From contig NZ_CP124836.1 of NCBI RefSeq assembly GCF_029964055.1, positions 2,976,001-3,040,000 on the forward strand: DNA of 64,000 bases. The letters run 5' to 3'. The notes under the pieces are model-generated. The model ran no database searches, had not been told where the DNA came from, and worked only from the letters and a program-made list of their open reading frames with translations. Below are positions 14,921 through 24,058 of this stretch, piece after piece; position 1 is the stretch's first letter, and each line of letters starts with the position of its first letter. The DNA comes from Arthrobacter sp. EM1 (lineage in GTDB: Bacteria; Actinomycetota; Actinomycetes; Actinomycetales; Micrococcaceae). Position numbers and translations under genes: made by a program.

Positions 14921-16648
14921 GTGACTATGTACCTGCTGCTTGCCGCCCACGCTGACGGCGCAGCCCTCCAGGAACTCACCGCGGACGGTGCCCCGCACCC
15001 GGACAAACCCGAACCGCGGGTCGTCAGCGCAGCCGGCTTGGCCGGCGTCGTGCGTGAACTGGAACAGCGGCGGCCACGCTGGATCTGGCACCGTACACAG
15101 AACTGGTACCCCGTTCTGCTGGCGGCCGGCGTCGAACTGGAACGTTGCTACGACCTCGCGTTGTGCGGTGCGATCCTGGCGCATTCGGAGTTCACCGCCC
15201 ACACCGGGTATGCGCAGAACGCCGAAAAGTTGACCCAGGACGATGAGCTGGAGCTGCCGCGGGCGCTCCAGCCGCCGCCCCCGCCAGCCGACCAAGGTGC
15301 CTTGTTCGATGACCCCGGCGTGCGTCATAAGCCGCGCCATAGCCTCGAGGAACTCCGCGCCGAATACGCTGCCCAGCAGCACGCGCTGGCCCAATTAGGC
15401 GGGACCGGCGTTGAACGCCCCGCCGACCACCGCAAGCAGCGCCTCCAGCTGTTGCTCGCCGCCGAGTCCGCCGGCGCCTTGATCGCGGCGGAAATGCAGC
15501 ACACCGGAGTGCCGTGGCGTGCGGAACTGCACGAGCAAATCCTGGCGGACTATCTCGGCCCCCGGCCCCCGCTGGGCCACCGCCCGGCCAAGCTGGAGTC
15601 GCTCGCCGTAGAGTTGCGGCTGCTGCTGAATTCCCCGTCGCTCAATCCGGATTCCCCGCAGGAACTTATGCGGGCGCTGCACCGGAACGGCATCGAGGTG
15701 AAGACCACCAGGCAGTGGGAACTGCAGGAATTGACGCACCCGGCGATCGAGCCGCTGCTTGCGTTCAAGAAACTCTCCCGCCTGCACGCCGCCAACGGCT
15801 GGACTTGGCTGGATGCCTGGGTCAAGAACGGCCGGTTCCAGCCGGAGTACGTCGTAGGCGCGGTGGTCTCCGGCCGATGGGCTTCGCGCGGCGGCGGCGC
15901 GCTGCAGATTCCGCGCCAGATCCGGGGAGCCGTCCATGCCGATCCCGGGTGCAAACTGATCGTCGCCGACGCCTCCCAGCTTGAACCCAGGGTGCTCGTG
16001 GCGCTGGCACAGGATGCCAGGATGGCCGAGGCCGCGCGCGATAAGGACCTGTATGCCGGCATCGCTGCGCAGGGTTTCGGCGGCGACCGCGCCAAAGCCA
16101 AAGTGGCGTTGCTTGGCGCAATCTACGGGGCCACTACCGGTGAGTCCGGGCGCCTGATGCCGCAGCTGACCCGCACCTATCCGCGGGCCGTCGGCTTTGT
16201 GGAGCAGGCCGCCCGCGAAGGTGAAGCCGGCAGGACTGTCACCTCCCGTCTGGGCCGCAGCAGCCCGCCACCCTCTGAGCACTGGCGGCAAAGCCAGCAT
16301 TCGACCAGCGCCGAGGAGCAGCGCCGGGCCGAATCGATCGCCCGCTCACGCGGAAGGTTCACCCGCAATTTTGTCGTGCAGGGCTCCGCGGCGGACTGGG
16401 CTGCCTGCTGGCTGGCAGAACTGCGACGCCGGCTCCGCGCCATGCGCGCGGACGGTGGCCCCGCCGGGGAGCTGGTCTTCTTTTTGCACGACGAGGTGAT
16501 GGTCCACTGCCCCGATGCCGCGGTAGCCGACTGCATCCGCGCTATCGAAGAGGCTGCGAACACCGCCAAGGAACTGCTCTTCGGCCGGATACCCGTCGAA
16601 TTCCCGGTGAGCGTCGCGGTTGTGGACTCGTACGACAACGCCAAATAG
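14921..16648 (+). CDS. Family-A DNA polymerase with degenerate 3'-5' exonuclease domain
   Basis: 575 aa from GTG (an ATG two codons on is equally possible). Polymerase motif A is VADASQLEPRVLVALAQD (Asp350); motif B includes DRAKAKVALLGAIYG; motif C is FLHDEVMVH (Asp524). The N-terminal region keeps only a remnant of a DEDD exonuclease (an Exo II-like HRTQNWYPVLL and DLALCGAIL) without the usual DxE. There is no 5' nuclease domain. Actinobacteria carry such bifunctional 3'-5' exonuclease/polymerase annotations besides full PolA. A repair or lesion-bypass role is inference. Confidence 0.88.
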   Translation: MTMYLLLAAHADGAALQELTADGAPHPDKPEPRVVSAAGLAGVVRELEQRRPRWIWHRTQNWYPVLLAAGVELERCYDLALCGAILAHSEFTAHTGYAQNAEKLTQDDELELPRALQPPPPPADQGALFDDPGVRHKPRHSLEELRAEYAAQQHALAQLGGTGVERPADHRKQRLQLLLAAESAGALIAAEMQHTGVPWRAELHEQILADYLGPRPPLGHRPAKLESLAVELRLLLNSPSLNPDSPQELMRALHRNGIEVKTTRQWELQELTHPAIEPLLAFKKLSRLHAANGWTWLDAWVKNGRFQPEYVVGAVVSGRWASRGGGALQIPRQIRGAVHADPGCKLIVADASQLEPRVLVALAQDARMAEAARDKDLYAGIAAQGFGGDRAKAKVALLGAIYGATTGESGRLMPQLTRTYPRAVGFVEQAAREGEAGRTVTSRLGRSSPPPSEHWRQSQHSTSAEEQRRAESIARSRGRFTRNFVVQGSAADWAACWLAELRRRLRAMRADGGPAGELVFFLHDEVMVHCPDAAVADCIRAIEEAANTAKELLFGRIPVEFPVSVAVVDSYDNAK

Positions 16649-16790
16649 TCCGCCCGGGTCACCCTGCGTAAAGTACCCGCCGGTAGCGTTGTGGGGCACT
16701 CGGGGACGCGGCTACCCTCGGAGGAGGCCGGTAACCGATCGGACAATCCGCCGGCCGTGCGATGGAGCATATTTTTGGGGAGGCGCCACC

Positions 16791-17021
16791 TTGGCGGGAA
16801 TTCTTGAGATCGCCGAGGCGAGCGGGAAGAAGTATTTCTTCAAGCTGACGGCCCCGGACGGAACGGTGGTCGCTGTGTCACCGCTGTTCAACACCGTCAA
16901 GAGCGCCGCCGCGGGCATCACCGCTGTGCGGGAGAACGCCGCGACCGGGCTGATCGTCGACAGGTCCCGGGCCAGCAGGCGCGGCCCGGCGACCGAAGCG
17001 GAAGAACTGCCTCAGCCGTAA
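16791..17021 (+). CDS. YegP-family (DUF1508) small protein, TTG start
   Basis: 76 aa. The start is TTG at 16791, preceded by GGGGAGG (16777-16783) at 7 bases spacing; no in-frame ATG or GTG suits. The single DUF1508 domain (KKYFFKLTAPDGTVVAVSP, then SAAAGITAVRENA) is a small beta-beta-alpha unit seen singly or doubled in YegP-type proteins of unknown function. A related protein lies at 46504-46812 and also begins with AG after the start. Its 3' end overlaps the convergent NUDIX gene by 10 bp. Confidence 0.8.
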   Translation: MAGILEIAEASGKKYFFKLTAPDGTVVAVSPLFNTVKSAAAGITAVRENAATGLIVDRSRASRRGPATEAEELPQP

Positions 17022-17710
17022 AGCCTGCTCCACGCATCGACGCTGAGCAGGCTGTCGCTGTCCCAGGGGACCGCCCACCCCAGCTGATCGAAGAGCTGGT
17101 TGAGGATCATTCCGGTGAAGCCCCAAACCACAACATCGTTGACTGTGAAGGCAGGACTCTGGAAGGTTTGCCCGGCCCGGGACACGGTGGCCATCACGCG
17201 GTTGTCCGGATCCAGCAGGTCCCTGACCGGAACCCGGAATACCTGGGCGGACTCGCCGTAGTCCACCACTCGAACTGGCGACTGGGAAGCCCACCAGCCC
17301 AAGACCGGCGTCACCAGGAAATTACCGCGGGGAAGGGCAAGTTCGGGCATCACGCCGAGGACTTCGACGCCGGCCGGATCCAGTCCTGTTTCTTCCTCGG
17401 CTTCCCGCAGTGCGGCCGCGGTGACGGACTCGCCGGGGTCAATACCGCCGCCGGGGAAAGCGACCTGCCCCGGATGGTCATCCAGGGTCTGGGCACGCTG
17501 CAGCAGGAGCACATCCAGATCCGCCGGGGCCAGGAGTTTGACCGAGGTGGCCGGGACATCGTCCAGCGAGCCAAAAAGCATCAGCACGGCCGCGCGGCGT
17601 ACCCGATCGCCGGGGCCGACAACGAGTTCCTGCCAGCGCGGATCGGGCGGCAGCGCCGTCCCTGCCGCCACAGCGGCCACCAGATCAATCAGGTCCTGGC
17701 GGGCGGTCAC
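17012..17710 (-). CDS. NUDIX coenzyme A pyrophosphatase
   Basis: 232 aa. The start is the GTG at 17710, overlapping the nth stop as GTGA; the frame continues upstream through nth only as an artefact. The NUDIX box GGGIDPGESVTAAALREAEE is followed by ETGL, and the CoA-specific signature LLQRAQTLDDHPGQVAFPGG just precedes it. Such enzymes hydrolyse CoA and derivatives to 3',5'-ADP and phosphopantetheine. The nth-NUDIX pair is conserved in actinobacteria (Rv3674c/Rv3672c in M. tuberculosis). Confidence 0.9.
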   Translation of the reverse strand: MTARQDLIDLVAAVAAGTALPPDPRWQELVVGPGDRVRRAAVLMLFGSLDDVPATSVKLLAPADLDVLLLQRAQTLDDHPGQVAFPGGGIDPGESVTAAALREAEEETGLDPAGVEVLGVMPELALPRGNFLVTPVLGWWASQSPVRVVDYGESAQVFRVPVRDLLDPDNRVMATVSRAGQTFQSPAFTVNDVVVWGFTGMILNQLFDQLGWAVPWDSDSLLSVDAWSRLYG

Positions 17711-18588
17711 AGCGGTTTCCTCTGGGATTCCATCCGGATTTCCGCGGCGCGGTGCGTCTCGGCCAGGAGCTTGGCGAGCAGCTCCTCCTGGCCAGGGGCC
17801 AGCTCGTACTTCAGCAGCTTCCGGGCTTTCTCGGGGTCGGTTTCCCCCATGCCATAGCTGGGACACCAGTTCGCGGCAGCACAGGCGCCGCACGCCGGTT
17901 TTCGGGAATGGCACACCCGCCGGCCGTGGAACACGACCCGGTGCGAGAGCATCGTCCAGTCGCGGGGCTCGAACAATTCCGCAACATCGGACTCGATCCG
18001 TACCGGGTCATCGGACTCGGTCCAGCCGAAACGCCTGGCGAGACGGCCAAAGTGCGTGTCCACGGTGATCCCCGGGATACCAAAGGCGTTACCCAGCACC
18101 ACGTTCGCGGTCTTCCGCCCGACGCCGGGGAGCGTCACCAGGTCCGCGAGCCGGCCGGGCACCACACCGTCGTACTCATCCACGAGCCGGGTGGCCAGCG
18201 CCATCAGGTTCCGGGACTTCGCACGGAAGAACCCGGTGGGTTTGACGATGGCCTCCAGCTCGGCCGGGTCCGCCTCCGCCAGGCTCCGCGCGTCCGGGTA
18301 ACGGGCGAACAACAGGGGCGTGATCTGGTTGACCGTGACATCCGTGGTCTGAGCGGACAGCACCGTGGCCACGACCAGTTCAAACGGATTGCGGAAGTCG
18401 AGTTCGGCGTGGGCGTAGGGGTACTGTTCGGCCAGCGCCTTGTTGATCCGCCGGGCGCGGCGCTTCAACGCCAGCAGCGATTCCCCCGTCGCGCGCGGGC
18501 GTGCGCTGGTGGTGCGGGAGATCTTGGCGGGGGCACCGTTGCCCGGCACGACGCCGCCGGCGTAACGGTTGCTGGGCTCAGTGGCCAC
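17707..18588 (-). CDS. nth: Endonuclease III (DNA glycosylase/AP lyase)
   Basis: 293 aa. The helix-hairpin-helix LPGVGRKTANVVL contains the catalytic Lys159, and the essential Asp177 lies in ITVDTHFGR. A [4Fe-4S] cluster is bound by Cys226, 233, 236 and 242 (C-X6-C-X2-C-X5-C). It removes oxidised pyrimidines and nicks AP sites in base-excision repair. The first 35 residues are extra relative to E. coli Nth and low in complexity, so a start further in is possible. It is translationally coupled to the CoA NUDIX. Confidence 0.95.
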   Translation of the reverse strand: MATEPSNRYAGGVVPGNGAPAKISRTTSARPRATGESLLALKRRARRINKALAEQYPYAHAELDFRNPFELVVATVLSAQTTDVTVNQITPLLFARYPDARSLAEADPAELEAIVKPTGFFRAKSRNLMALATRLVDEYDGVVPGRLADLVTLPGVGRKTANVVLGNAFGIPGITVDTHFGRLARRFGWTESDDPVRIESDVAELFEPRDWTMLSHRVVFHGRRVCHSRKPACGACAAANWCPSYGMGETDPEKARKLLKYELAPGQEELLAKLLAETHRAAEIRMESQRKPL

Positions 18589-18596
18589 GGGGCTGG

Positions 18597-19916
18597 CTAA
18601 CCGCGTTCGATGTTGCTCAGGTCGCGGAGCAGACCGACCCGGCCGTCGGTGTGCTGGACCAGGAATTCGTCGCCCCGGTCCTCCAGGGCGAGGACCCAGC
18701 CGCCTGGTTCAATCACAAAAGCGGCTGCGCCGCTGTGCTCGTCCACTGCAGTACGCGGCTGGGCAACGGCAAACCAGAATGCTTCATGGACAGGCTGGTC
18801 TCCGTAGGCCTCGGGGCGGCTGTCCGGGTCGACTGTGGCTCCGATTGGCTCCGCCTGGCGCACCTGCGGGTTCACTGTGGTGGGCATGCTGGCGCTGGAT
18901 GCTGCGGGGACCTCCGCGGGACGGGTTTCCTCAGCCGCGGCCGGCGCGCTGGCCGGCGCGCTGGTCTGCGCGCTGGTCTGCGCGTCCGCGGCTTGCGCTT
19001 CCGGCGCCTGGGCCCCGGCGGCGGAAGTTGCGGCCGGGGGCACAGCGCCGGCGGCTTGGGTCTGCGCCGTGGCCGACGGTGCCGCCGCCACGACAGCAGC
19101 GACCTGGGTTGCCGGGGAACCGGCATGCGGGGCGTTCATCGCAGACTGCACGGGTGCCTCCTGAACCGGGGCTGGCGCCGCGGCCGGCTCAGGGGCGGCA
19201 GACTGCCCGCCGGAGGTCATCCGCTTCGCCCAGCCGGCAACAGCGCCGGCGCCGCTGGCTTTTGGCGTCGTCTCATCCGTGGCTTGCCCGGGGGCCATGG
19301 GCTCCTTGGGTGCCCGGGGCTTGCGGAAGGGGACTGCTGACTCGCGGGCCACTACGTGGGCAGGCACTTCTGCCCGGCCCAGGAAATCTCCGGCCAAGAC
19401 CGGAAGCAGTCGGCCCAGCACTGTGGCCACGAAAAGCCCGAGGGCGCCCACGAGTGCCAGCAGCATGGTGGGGACGTAGTCGCCAGCGACGGCGAGGAAG
19501 AAGAACGCGACAGCAAAAGATGCCACCACGGAACCGAACTGGTCGACCGAAAGGGAGCCGATCCGGATCTTCGACTCCGGGCTGAGCCGGCGCGCCGCGA
19601 ACAGGGCGGCAACAGTCACCGGCAGCAGGATTCCGAGCCCCAGGAAAAACAGGCTGCCAAGGTTCCACAGGTTGTAGCGGTCCGCAAACATGGGGATCAG
19701 GGAGGCAACAAAGAGAACCAGTGTCGAGCCGAAAACAGTGAGATCACGGACTGTGAACGGTCCGAGGACCGCCGCGTTTTTCTTGCCCGCCACTTTCCCG
19801 TTTGCCTTGTCCACGGTGAATCGGGGTGCTTCGCCGTAGCCGCCGGAGCGGTCACCGCCACCGTGGCCCTGGCCTTGGGCGGGCGGCTTTTGCTGGCTGT
19901 TTGTTTGCTCGTTCAT
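18597..19916 (-). CDS. Four-helix membrane protein with long Ala/Pro-rich linker, unknown function
   Basis: 439 aa from the ATG at 19916, which has AAGGAGA at ideal spacing. A polar Gln/Gly-rich N-terminus (1-50) is followed by four membrane segments between about residues 60 and 185. A roughly 190-residue Ala/Pro/Gln/Thr linker comes next, and then a compact C-terminal domain of about 70 residues (AFWFAVAQPRTAV..., VLALEDRGDEFLVQHTDGRVG). I know no function. Such linkers often span the cell wall or tether a cytoplasmic sensor. It ends 8 bp from the start of nth, so it may be co-transcribed with it. Confidence 0.75.
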   Translation of the reverse strand: MNEQTNSQQKPPAQGQGHGGGDRSGGYGEAPRFTVDKANGKVAGKKNAAVLGPFTVRDLTVFGSTLVLFVASLIPMFADRYNLWNLGSLFFLGLGILLPVTVAALFAARRLSPESKIRIGSLSVDQFGSVVASFAVAFFFLAVAGDYVPTMLLALVGALGLFVATVLGRLLPVLAGDFLGRAEVPAHVVARESAVPFRKPRAPKEPMAPGQATDETTPKASGAGAVAGWAKRMTSGGQSAAPEPAAAPAPVQEAPVQSAMNAPHAGSPATQVAAVVAAAPSATAQTQAAGAVPPAATSAAGAQAPEAQAADAQTSAQTSAPASAPAAAEETRPAEVPAASSASMPTTVNPQVRQAEPIGATVDPDSRPEAYGDQPVHEAFWFAVAQPRTAVDEHSGAAAFVIEPGGWVLALEDRGDEFLVQHTDGRVGLLRDLSNIERG

Positions 19917-20311
19917 TCGGTTCTCCTTAGCGTGGCGGCGCCCTGGACAGCGCCGCCTAACGGCAGGCCGAGCACGGACCGCAAGCGGTCCCGTCGCCTC
20001 CATCGGATGTCACAACTTCATCTCAGCCTAGTCAAGTGTCCGGCCGATCACTAGCTGACGAGCCGCGGACGGGGCTTCGGAACCGGGCTCGGAAGCCCCG
20101 CCCCAACGGTCGCCTTCCCCGCCATTCGGCGCTTAACAAACACCGCTCACGGTTCAGCGTGTGACGCGGCACACGTCCGGAGCGGCGCAGGCGTTAGGGT
20201 GTATTTCGGAACAGCTCTCTGCGGCACGTCCGTGACCAGCCGCCACCCGACGTCGTGTATGCGGCCCGGCAGTGCGGCGGAACGGCGGAGCCGCGCAGCA
20301 AGGATCGATGA
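19917..20311. other. 395-bp divergent intergenic region before acs
   Basis: No convincing gene. It contains an inverted repeat GGGGCTTC...GAAGCCCC (20071-20078/20092-20099, 13-nt loop) and a separate perfect dyad CGTGTG-ACGCGG-CACACG (20158-20175). Promoters for the membrane protein (leftward) and acs (rightward) must lie here. Confidence 0.6.
20160..20175 (+). promoter_or_regulatory. Possible Crp/GlxR site upstream of acs
   Basis: Compared with the Crp/GlxR consensus TGTGA-N6-TCACA, the left half-site TGTGA is perfect and the right half (ACACG) matches 3 of 5. It sits inside the dyad 20158-20175, about 150 bp before acs. Crp-type control of acs is known in several actinobacteria, and a crp gene lies 7 kb away. 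The match is weak. Confidence 0.3.
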
Positions 20312-22357
20312 ATGATGAGGTTCACCATGTCCCAGCAGACCCCCGGCTCCACGACGACGCAAGTACCGCAAGGCGATGCCTTCGAAAACCTGTCCCAGGA
20401 GAACCGTAAGTTCGCCCCCTCCGCCGAATTTGCTGCGCATGCCGTGGTGACCGCCGCTGACTACGCCGAGGCCGACGCCGACCGGCCCGCGTTCTGGGCG
20501 AAGCAGGCCCGCGAGCTGCTGACCTGGTCCAAGGACTTCACCCAGGCCCTGGACTGGAGCACACCGCCGTTCGCCAAGTGGTTCGTCGGCGGCGAGATCA
20601 ACGCGGCCTATAACGCGCTGGACCGTCACGTTGAAAACGGCCACGGCGACCGGGTAGCGATCTACTTCGAAGGCGAACCCGGCGATACCCGCACCTACAC
20701 GTACGCCCAGCTCACCGAGGAGGTCAAGAAGGCCGCCAACGCCTTCGAATCCCTCGGCGTCGCCAAGGGTGACCGCGTCGCGGTGTACCTGCCGATGATT
20801 CCCGAGGCCGTCATTACGCTGTTGGCCTGTGCCCGGATCGGTGCCATCCACTCGGTGGTGTTCGGCGGCTTCTCCGCTGAGGCGCTCCGGTCCAGGATTG
20901 ACGACGCCGAAGCCAAACTGGTCGTCACTGCGGACGGCACCTACCGCCGCGGCAAGCCCAGCGCCCTCAAACCCGCCGTCGACGAAGCCCTCTCCCACGA
21001 AGGATCCGGCGACGGCCACACGGTGCAAAACGTCATAGTCGTAAAGCGCAATGGCCAGGACGTCGATTGGCATGAGGGCCGGGACCACTGGTGGGACGAC
21101 ACGGTCGGGACAGCCTCCGCCGAGCACACCGCCGTCGGGCACGATTCCGAGCACCCGCTGTTTATCCTTTACACCTCTGGCACCACCGGCAAGCCCAAGG
21201 GCATCCTGCACACCACCGGCGGCTACCTCGCCCAGGGCGCCTACACCCACAAAGCCGTCTTCGACCTCAAACCCGACACCGACGTGTACTGGTGCACCGC
21301 CGACGTCGGCTGGATCACCGGGCACTCCTACGTCGCCTACGCCCCGCTCATTAACGGCGCCACCCAGGTCATCTACGAAGGCACCCCGGACTCCCCGCAC
21401 CAGGGCCGCTGGTGGGAGATCGTGGAGAAGTACAAGGTCTCCATCCTTTACACCGCCCCCACCGCCATCCGGACCTTCATGAAGTGGGGCAAGGAGATCC
21501 CGGCCAAGTCGGACCTGTCCTCGATCCGCGTCCTGGGCTCCGTCGGTGAACCCATCAACCCCGAAGCGTGGATGTGGTACCGCGAGGTCATCGGTGCCAA
21601 CGCCGGCAAGAACGGTGAGCGCAAGGAAAACCCGGCGCCGATCGTGGACACCTGGTGGCAGACCGAAACCGGCGCGCAGATGATCGCACCGCTGCCGGGG
21701 GTGACAGCGACCAAGCCCGGCTCCGCCCAGGTCCCGCTGCCCGGCATCGCCGTGGACGTCGTGGACGAGGCCGGCGAGTCCGTGCCCAACGGCTCCGGCG
21801 GCTACCTCGTGATCCGCGAGCCGTGGCCGGCCATGCTGCGCGGCATCTGGGGCGACCCGGAGCGCTTCAAGGAAACGTACTGGTCGCGTTTTGAGACGAT
21901 GTACTTCGCCGGCGACGGGGCCAAGAAAGACGAGGACGGCGACATCTGGCTGCTGGGCCGGGTCGATGACGTGATGAACATTTCCGGCCACCGCCTCTCC
22001 ACCGCCGAGATCGAATCGGCGCTGGTCAGCCACCCTGCGGTGGCGGAGGCCGCCGTCGTGGGTGCAGCGGACGAGACCACCGGCCAATCGGTCGTCGCTT
22101 TCGTGATCCTGCGCGGGGACGCCGTGGACACCGGGGACGCGATAGTGCAGGAACTCCGGAACCACGTCAGCAAGGAGATCGGGCCGATTGCCAAACCCAA
22201 GACCATCCTGGTGGTGCCGGAGCTGCCCAAGACCCGATCCGGGAAGATCATGCGCCGCCTGCTCAAGGACGTCGCGGAAGGCCGCGAAGTCGGCGACGCC
22301 ACCACCCTGGCTGACAACACCGTGATGGCCCAGATCGCGCAGTCACTAAGAAAGTGA
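20312..22357 (+). CDS. acs: Acetyl-coenzyme A synthetase
   Basis: 681 aa, slightly longer than E. coli Acs. The AMP-binding signature [11 protein letters not shown] and the adenylation motif [13 protein letters not shown] are present, and the C-terminal [11 protein letters not shown] includes the catalytic Lys that is acetylated in AMP-forming acyl-CoA synthetases. It converts acetate, ATP and CoA to acetyl-CoA. ATGs at 20312 (AAGGA seven bases upstream) and 20327 (GAGG six bases upstream) are both plausible starts. Confidence 0.96.
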   Translation: MMRFTMSQQTPGSTTTQVPQGDAFENLSQENRKFAPSAEFAAHAVVTAADYAEADADRPAFWAKQARELLTWSKDFTQALDWSTPPFAKWFVGGEINAAYNALDRHVENGHGDRVAIYFEGEPGDTRTYTYAQLTEEVKKAANAFESLGVAKGDRVAVYLPMIPEAVITLLACARIGAIHSVVFGGFSAEALRSRIDDAEAKLVVTADGTYRRGKPSALKPAVDEALSHEGSGDGHTVQNVIVVKRNGQDVDWHEGRDHWWDDTVGTASAEHTAVGHDSEHPLFILYTSGTTGKPKGILHTTGGYLAQGAYTHKAVFDLKPDTDVYWCTADVGWITGHSYVAYAPLINGATQVIYEGTPDSPHQGRWWEIVEKYKVSILYTAPTAIRTFMKWGKEIPAKSDLSSIRVLGSVGEPINPEAWMWYREVIGANAGKNGERKENPAPIVDTWWQTETGAQMIAPLPGVTATKPGSAQVPLPGIAVDVVDEAGESVPNGSGGYLVIREPWPAMLRGIWGDPERFKETYWSRFETMYFAGDGAKKDEDGDIWLLGRVDDVMNISGHRLSTAEIESALVSHPAVAEAAVVGAADETTGQSVVAFVILRGDAVDTGDAIVQELRNHVSKEIGPIAKPKTILVVPELPKTRSGKIMRRLLKDVAEGREVGDATTLADNTVMAQIAQSLRK

Positions 22358-22382
22358 GCAAGGCTCCGGCGGGGGCTGCGCG

Positions 22383-23639
22383 GTGCCGGAACGTGCAGCG
22401 ATGACGGATTCGTGTGATGTGTTGGTGGTGGGCGCCGGCCTCGCCGGGTTGCAGTGCGCCCGAGAATTGGAGGCGGCCGGGCGCGGGGTACTGGTCTGGG
22501 AAGCCGCCGATGACGTCGGCGGCAGAATCCGGACGGACCGGATCGACGGGTTCCTCGTTGACCGTGGCTTTCAGGTATTGAATCCCGCCTACCCGGCGGT
22601 CCGGCGCTGGGTCGACGTCGAGGCGCTGGGGCTTCAGGCCTTCGGTGCCGGCATCCGCGTCCGCCGGCAGGACTCATTGACGGTCCTGGCCCACCCGGTG
22701 CACGAGCCCCGCCTGCTCCTCCAGACCCTGCGCAGCGGCCTCCTTGGCCCCCGCTCCGTCGCGGGACTGCTGCGGTGGGCGGCGCCGGCATTTGCCGGTC
22801 CCCGGCGGCGGGGCAAGGATGTTGCGCTGCGGGAAGCCCTGGACCGGGCCGGATGCTCCGGCGGCCTGCGCACGGTGGTGGACCAATTCCTTGCCGGCGT
22901 GCTGCTGGAGGACGAGGGCAGCACCTCCAACGCCTTTGCCCTGGAACTGCTGCGGGTCTTTGCGGCGGGGGTGCCGGGACTGCCGCGGGACGGTATGCAT
23001 GCGCTCCCGCGGCAGTTGGCGGCCGCTCTGAGCGTCCCGGTACGGACCTCGACCCGGGTGGAGTCGATCACGCCGGACGGGAAAGGAACCCTGGTCACCG
23101 CCGCGGATTCGGCCATCCGGGCCCGCCACGTTGTTCTTGCCACCGATCCAGTGGACGCCGCCAGGTTGGCGGGGAGCCCTGCGCCGGCCATGAAAGGTGT
23201 GCTCACGCACTGGTTTGCCGCCGACTCGGCACCCAGCGACGTGAACATGCTCTGCGTTGACGGCCGCGGCAACCCCGGCGGCCCGCTGGTCAACGCTGCC
23301 GTCATTTCAAACGCGGCGCCGAGCTACGCACCCGCCGGTCGGCATCTGATCCAGACGTCAGCACTGTTCGGCCCGGGCCGCCCGGTTCCGGCTGACGACG
23401 AAGTCCGCCGCCATGCCGGCGAGATTTTCGGCTCCGCCACGGCCGGCTGGGAGCTTGTGGCAAGGCACGAGGTCCCCCGCGCCCTGCCGCTGCAACCACC
23501 GCCGCTGCGGTCCCCGGGGCCGGTGGAAGACCTGGCCGGGCCGATCATCTGCGGTGACTACCGGGACGCGGCATCCATCAACGGCGCGCTCGTCAGCGGC
23601 CGCCGCGCCGCGTTATCGGTCCTCGGACGGCCCAGGTGA
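22383..23639 (+). CDS. FAD-dependent amine oxidase/desaturase-like oxidoreductase
   Basis: 418 aa from GTG; ATG at 22401 is the alternative. The N-terminal dinucleotide-binding fold is DVLVVGAGLAGLQCARELE followed by an acidic residue (VWEAADDVGGR, the GG motif of flavin monoamine oxidases and phytoene desaturases). The C-terminus closes the FAD site (AGPIICGDYRDAASINGAL). The substrate is unknown; relatives include protoporphyrinogen oxidase-like proteins. It follows acs by 25 bp and overlaps the SRPBCC gene as GTGA, so the three may be one operon. Confidence 0.85.
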   Translation: MPERAAMTDSCDVLVVGAGLAGLQCARELEAAGRGVLVWEAADDVGGRIRTDRIDGFLVDRGFQVLNPAYPAVRRWVDVEALGLQAFGAGIRVRRQDSLTVLAHPVHEPRLLLQTLRSGLLGPRSVAGLLRWAAPAFAGPRRRGKDVALREALDRAGCSGGLRTVVDQFLAGVLLEDEGSTSNAFALELLRVFAAGVPGLPRDGMHALPRQLAAALSVPVRTSTRVESITPDGKGTLVTAADSAIRARHVVLATDPVDAARLAGSPAPAMKGVLTHWFAADSAPSDVNMLCVDGRGNPGGPLVNAAVISNAAPSYAPAGRHLIQTSALFGPGRPVPADDEVRRHAGEIFGSATAGWELVARHEVPRALPLQPPPLRSPGPVEDLAGPIICGDYRDAASINGALVSGRRAALSVLGRPR

Positions 23640-24058
23640 CGTTGGCCGTATCGCGCCGGGTCGCAGCGTCACCGGACGTGGTGTGGTCGCTGCTCACGGA
23701 CATCAGGCAGTGGCCGGAGTGGGGACCGTCAGTCAGAGCCGTCGAGCCTGCCCCGGCCGGGTCAGCTTCCACGGCACTTGGGCTCGGCAGCCGCGGAAAG
23801 GTTCGAACCGTCCTGGGTCCGGCGCTGCCGTACACCGTGACAGCTTTTGAGGCCGGACGGTCCTGGTCGTGGTCCGTTGCGGGGATTCCGGCCACCGGGC
23901 ACCGGGTCATCCCGCAGGACGGCGGCTCCCTTATCACTTTCACCGTCCCCTGGTGGGCAGCTGCCTACCTCCCGGTCTGCGCCCTGGCCCTGCGGCGGAT
24001 AGAGCGGCTCGCCGCAACCCCACTGACCCGGGGCGCCGCCGACCCGCAACCCCACTGA
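23636..24058 (+). CDS. SRPBCC (polyketide cyclase/START-like) protein
   Basis: 140 aa from GTG overlapping the previous stop. The opening VSRRVAASPDVVWSLLTDIRQWPEWGPSV is typical of the SRPBCC hydrophobic-ligand-binding fold. The last 14 or so residues ([13 protein letters not shown]) are encoded by a 32-bp tandem repeat. The first copy is read through in one frame, and the second, shifted because 32 is not a multiple of 3, supplies the TGA stop. The natural C-terminus has therefore been altered by repeat expansion. Ligand unknown. Confidence 0.78.
   Translation: MTLAVSRRVAASPDVVWSLLTDIRQWPEWGPSVRAVEPAPAGSASTALGLGSRGKVRTVLGPALPYTVTAFEAGRSWSWSVAGIPATGHRVIPQDGGSLITFTVPWWAAAYLPVCALALRRIERLAATPLTRGAADPQPH

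Noticed and set aside
20147..22165. 672-residue open frame on the minus strand opposite acs
   Set aside because: It mirrors the acs codons, has a Gly/Val/Arg-rich composition without domains, and no ribosome site; it is a typical GC-rich antisense shadow.
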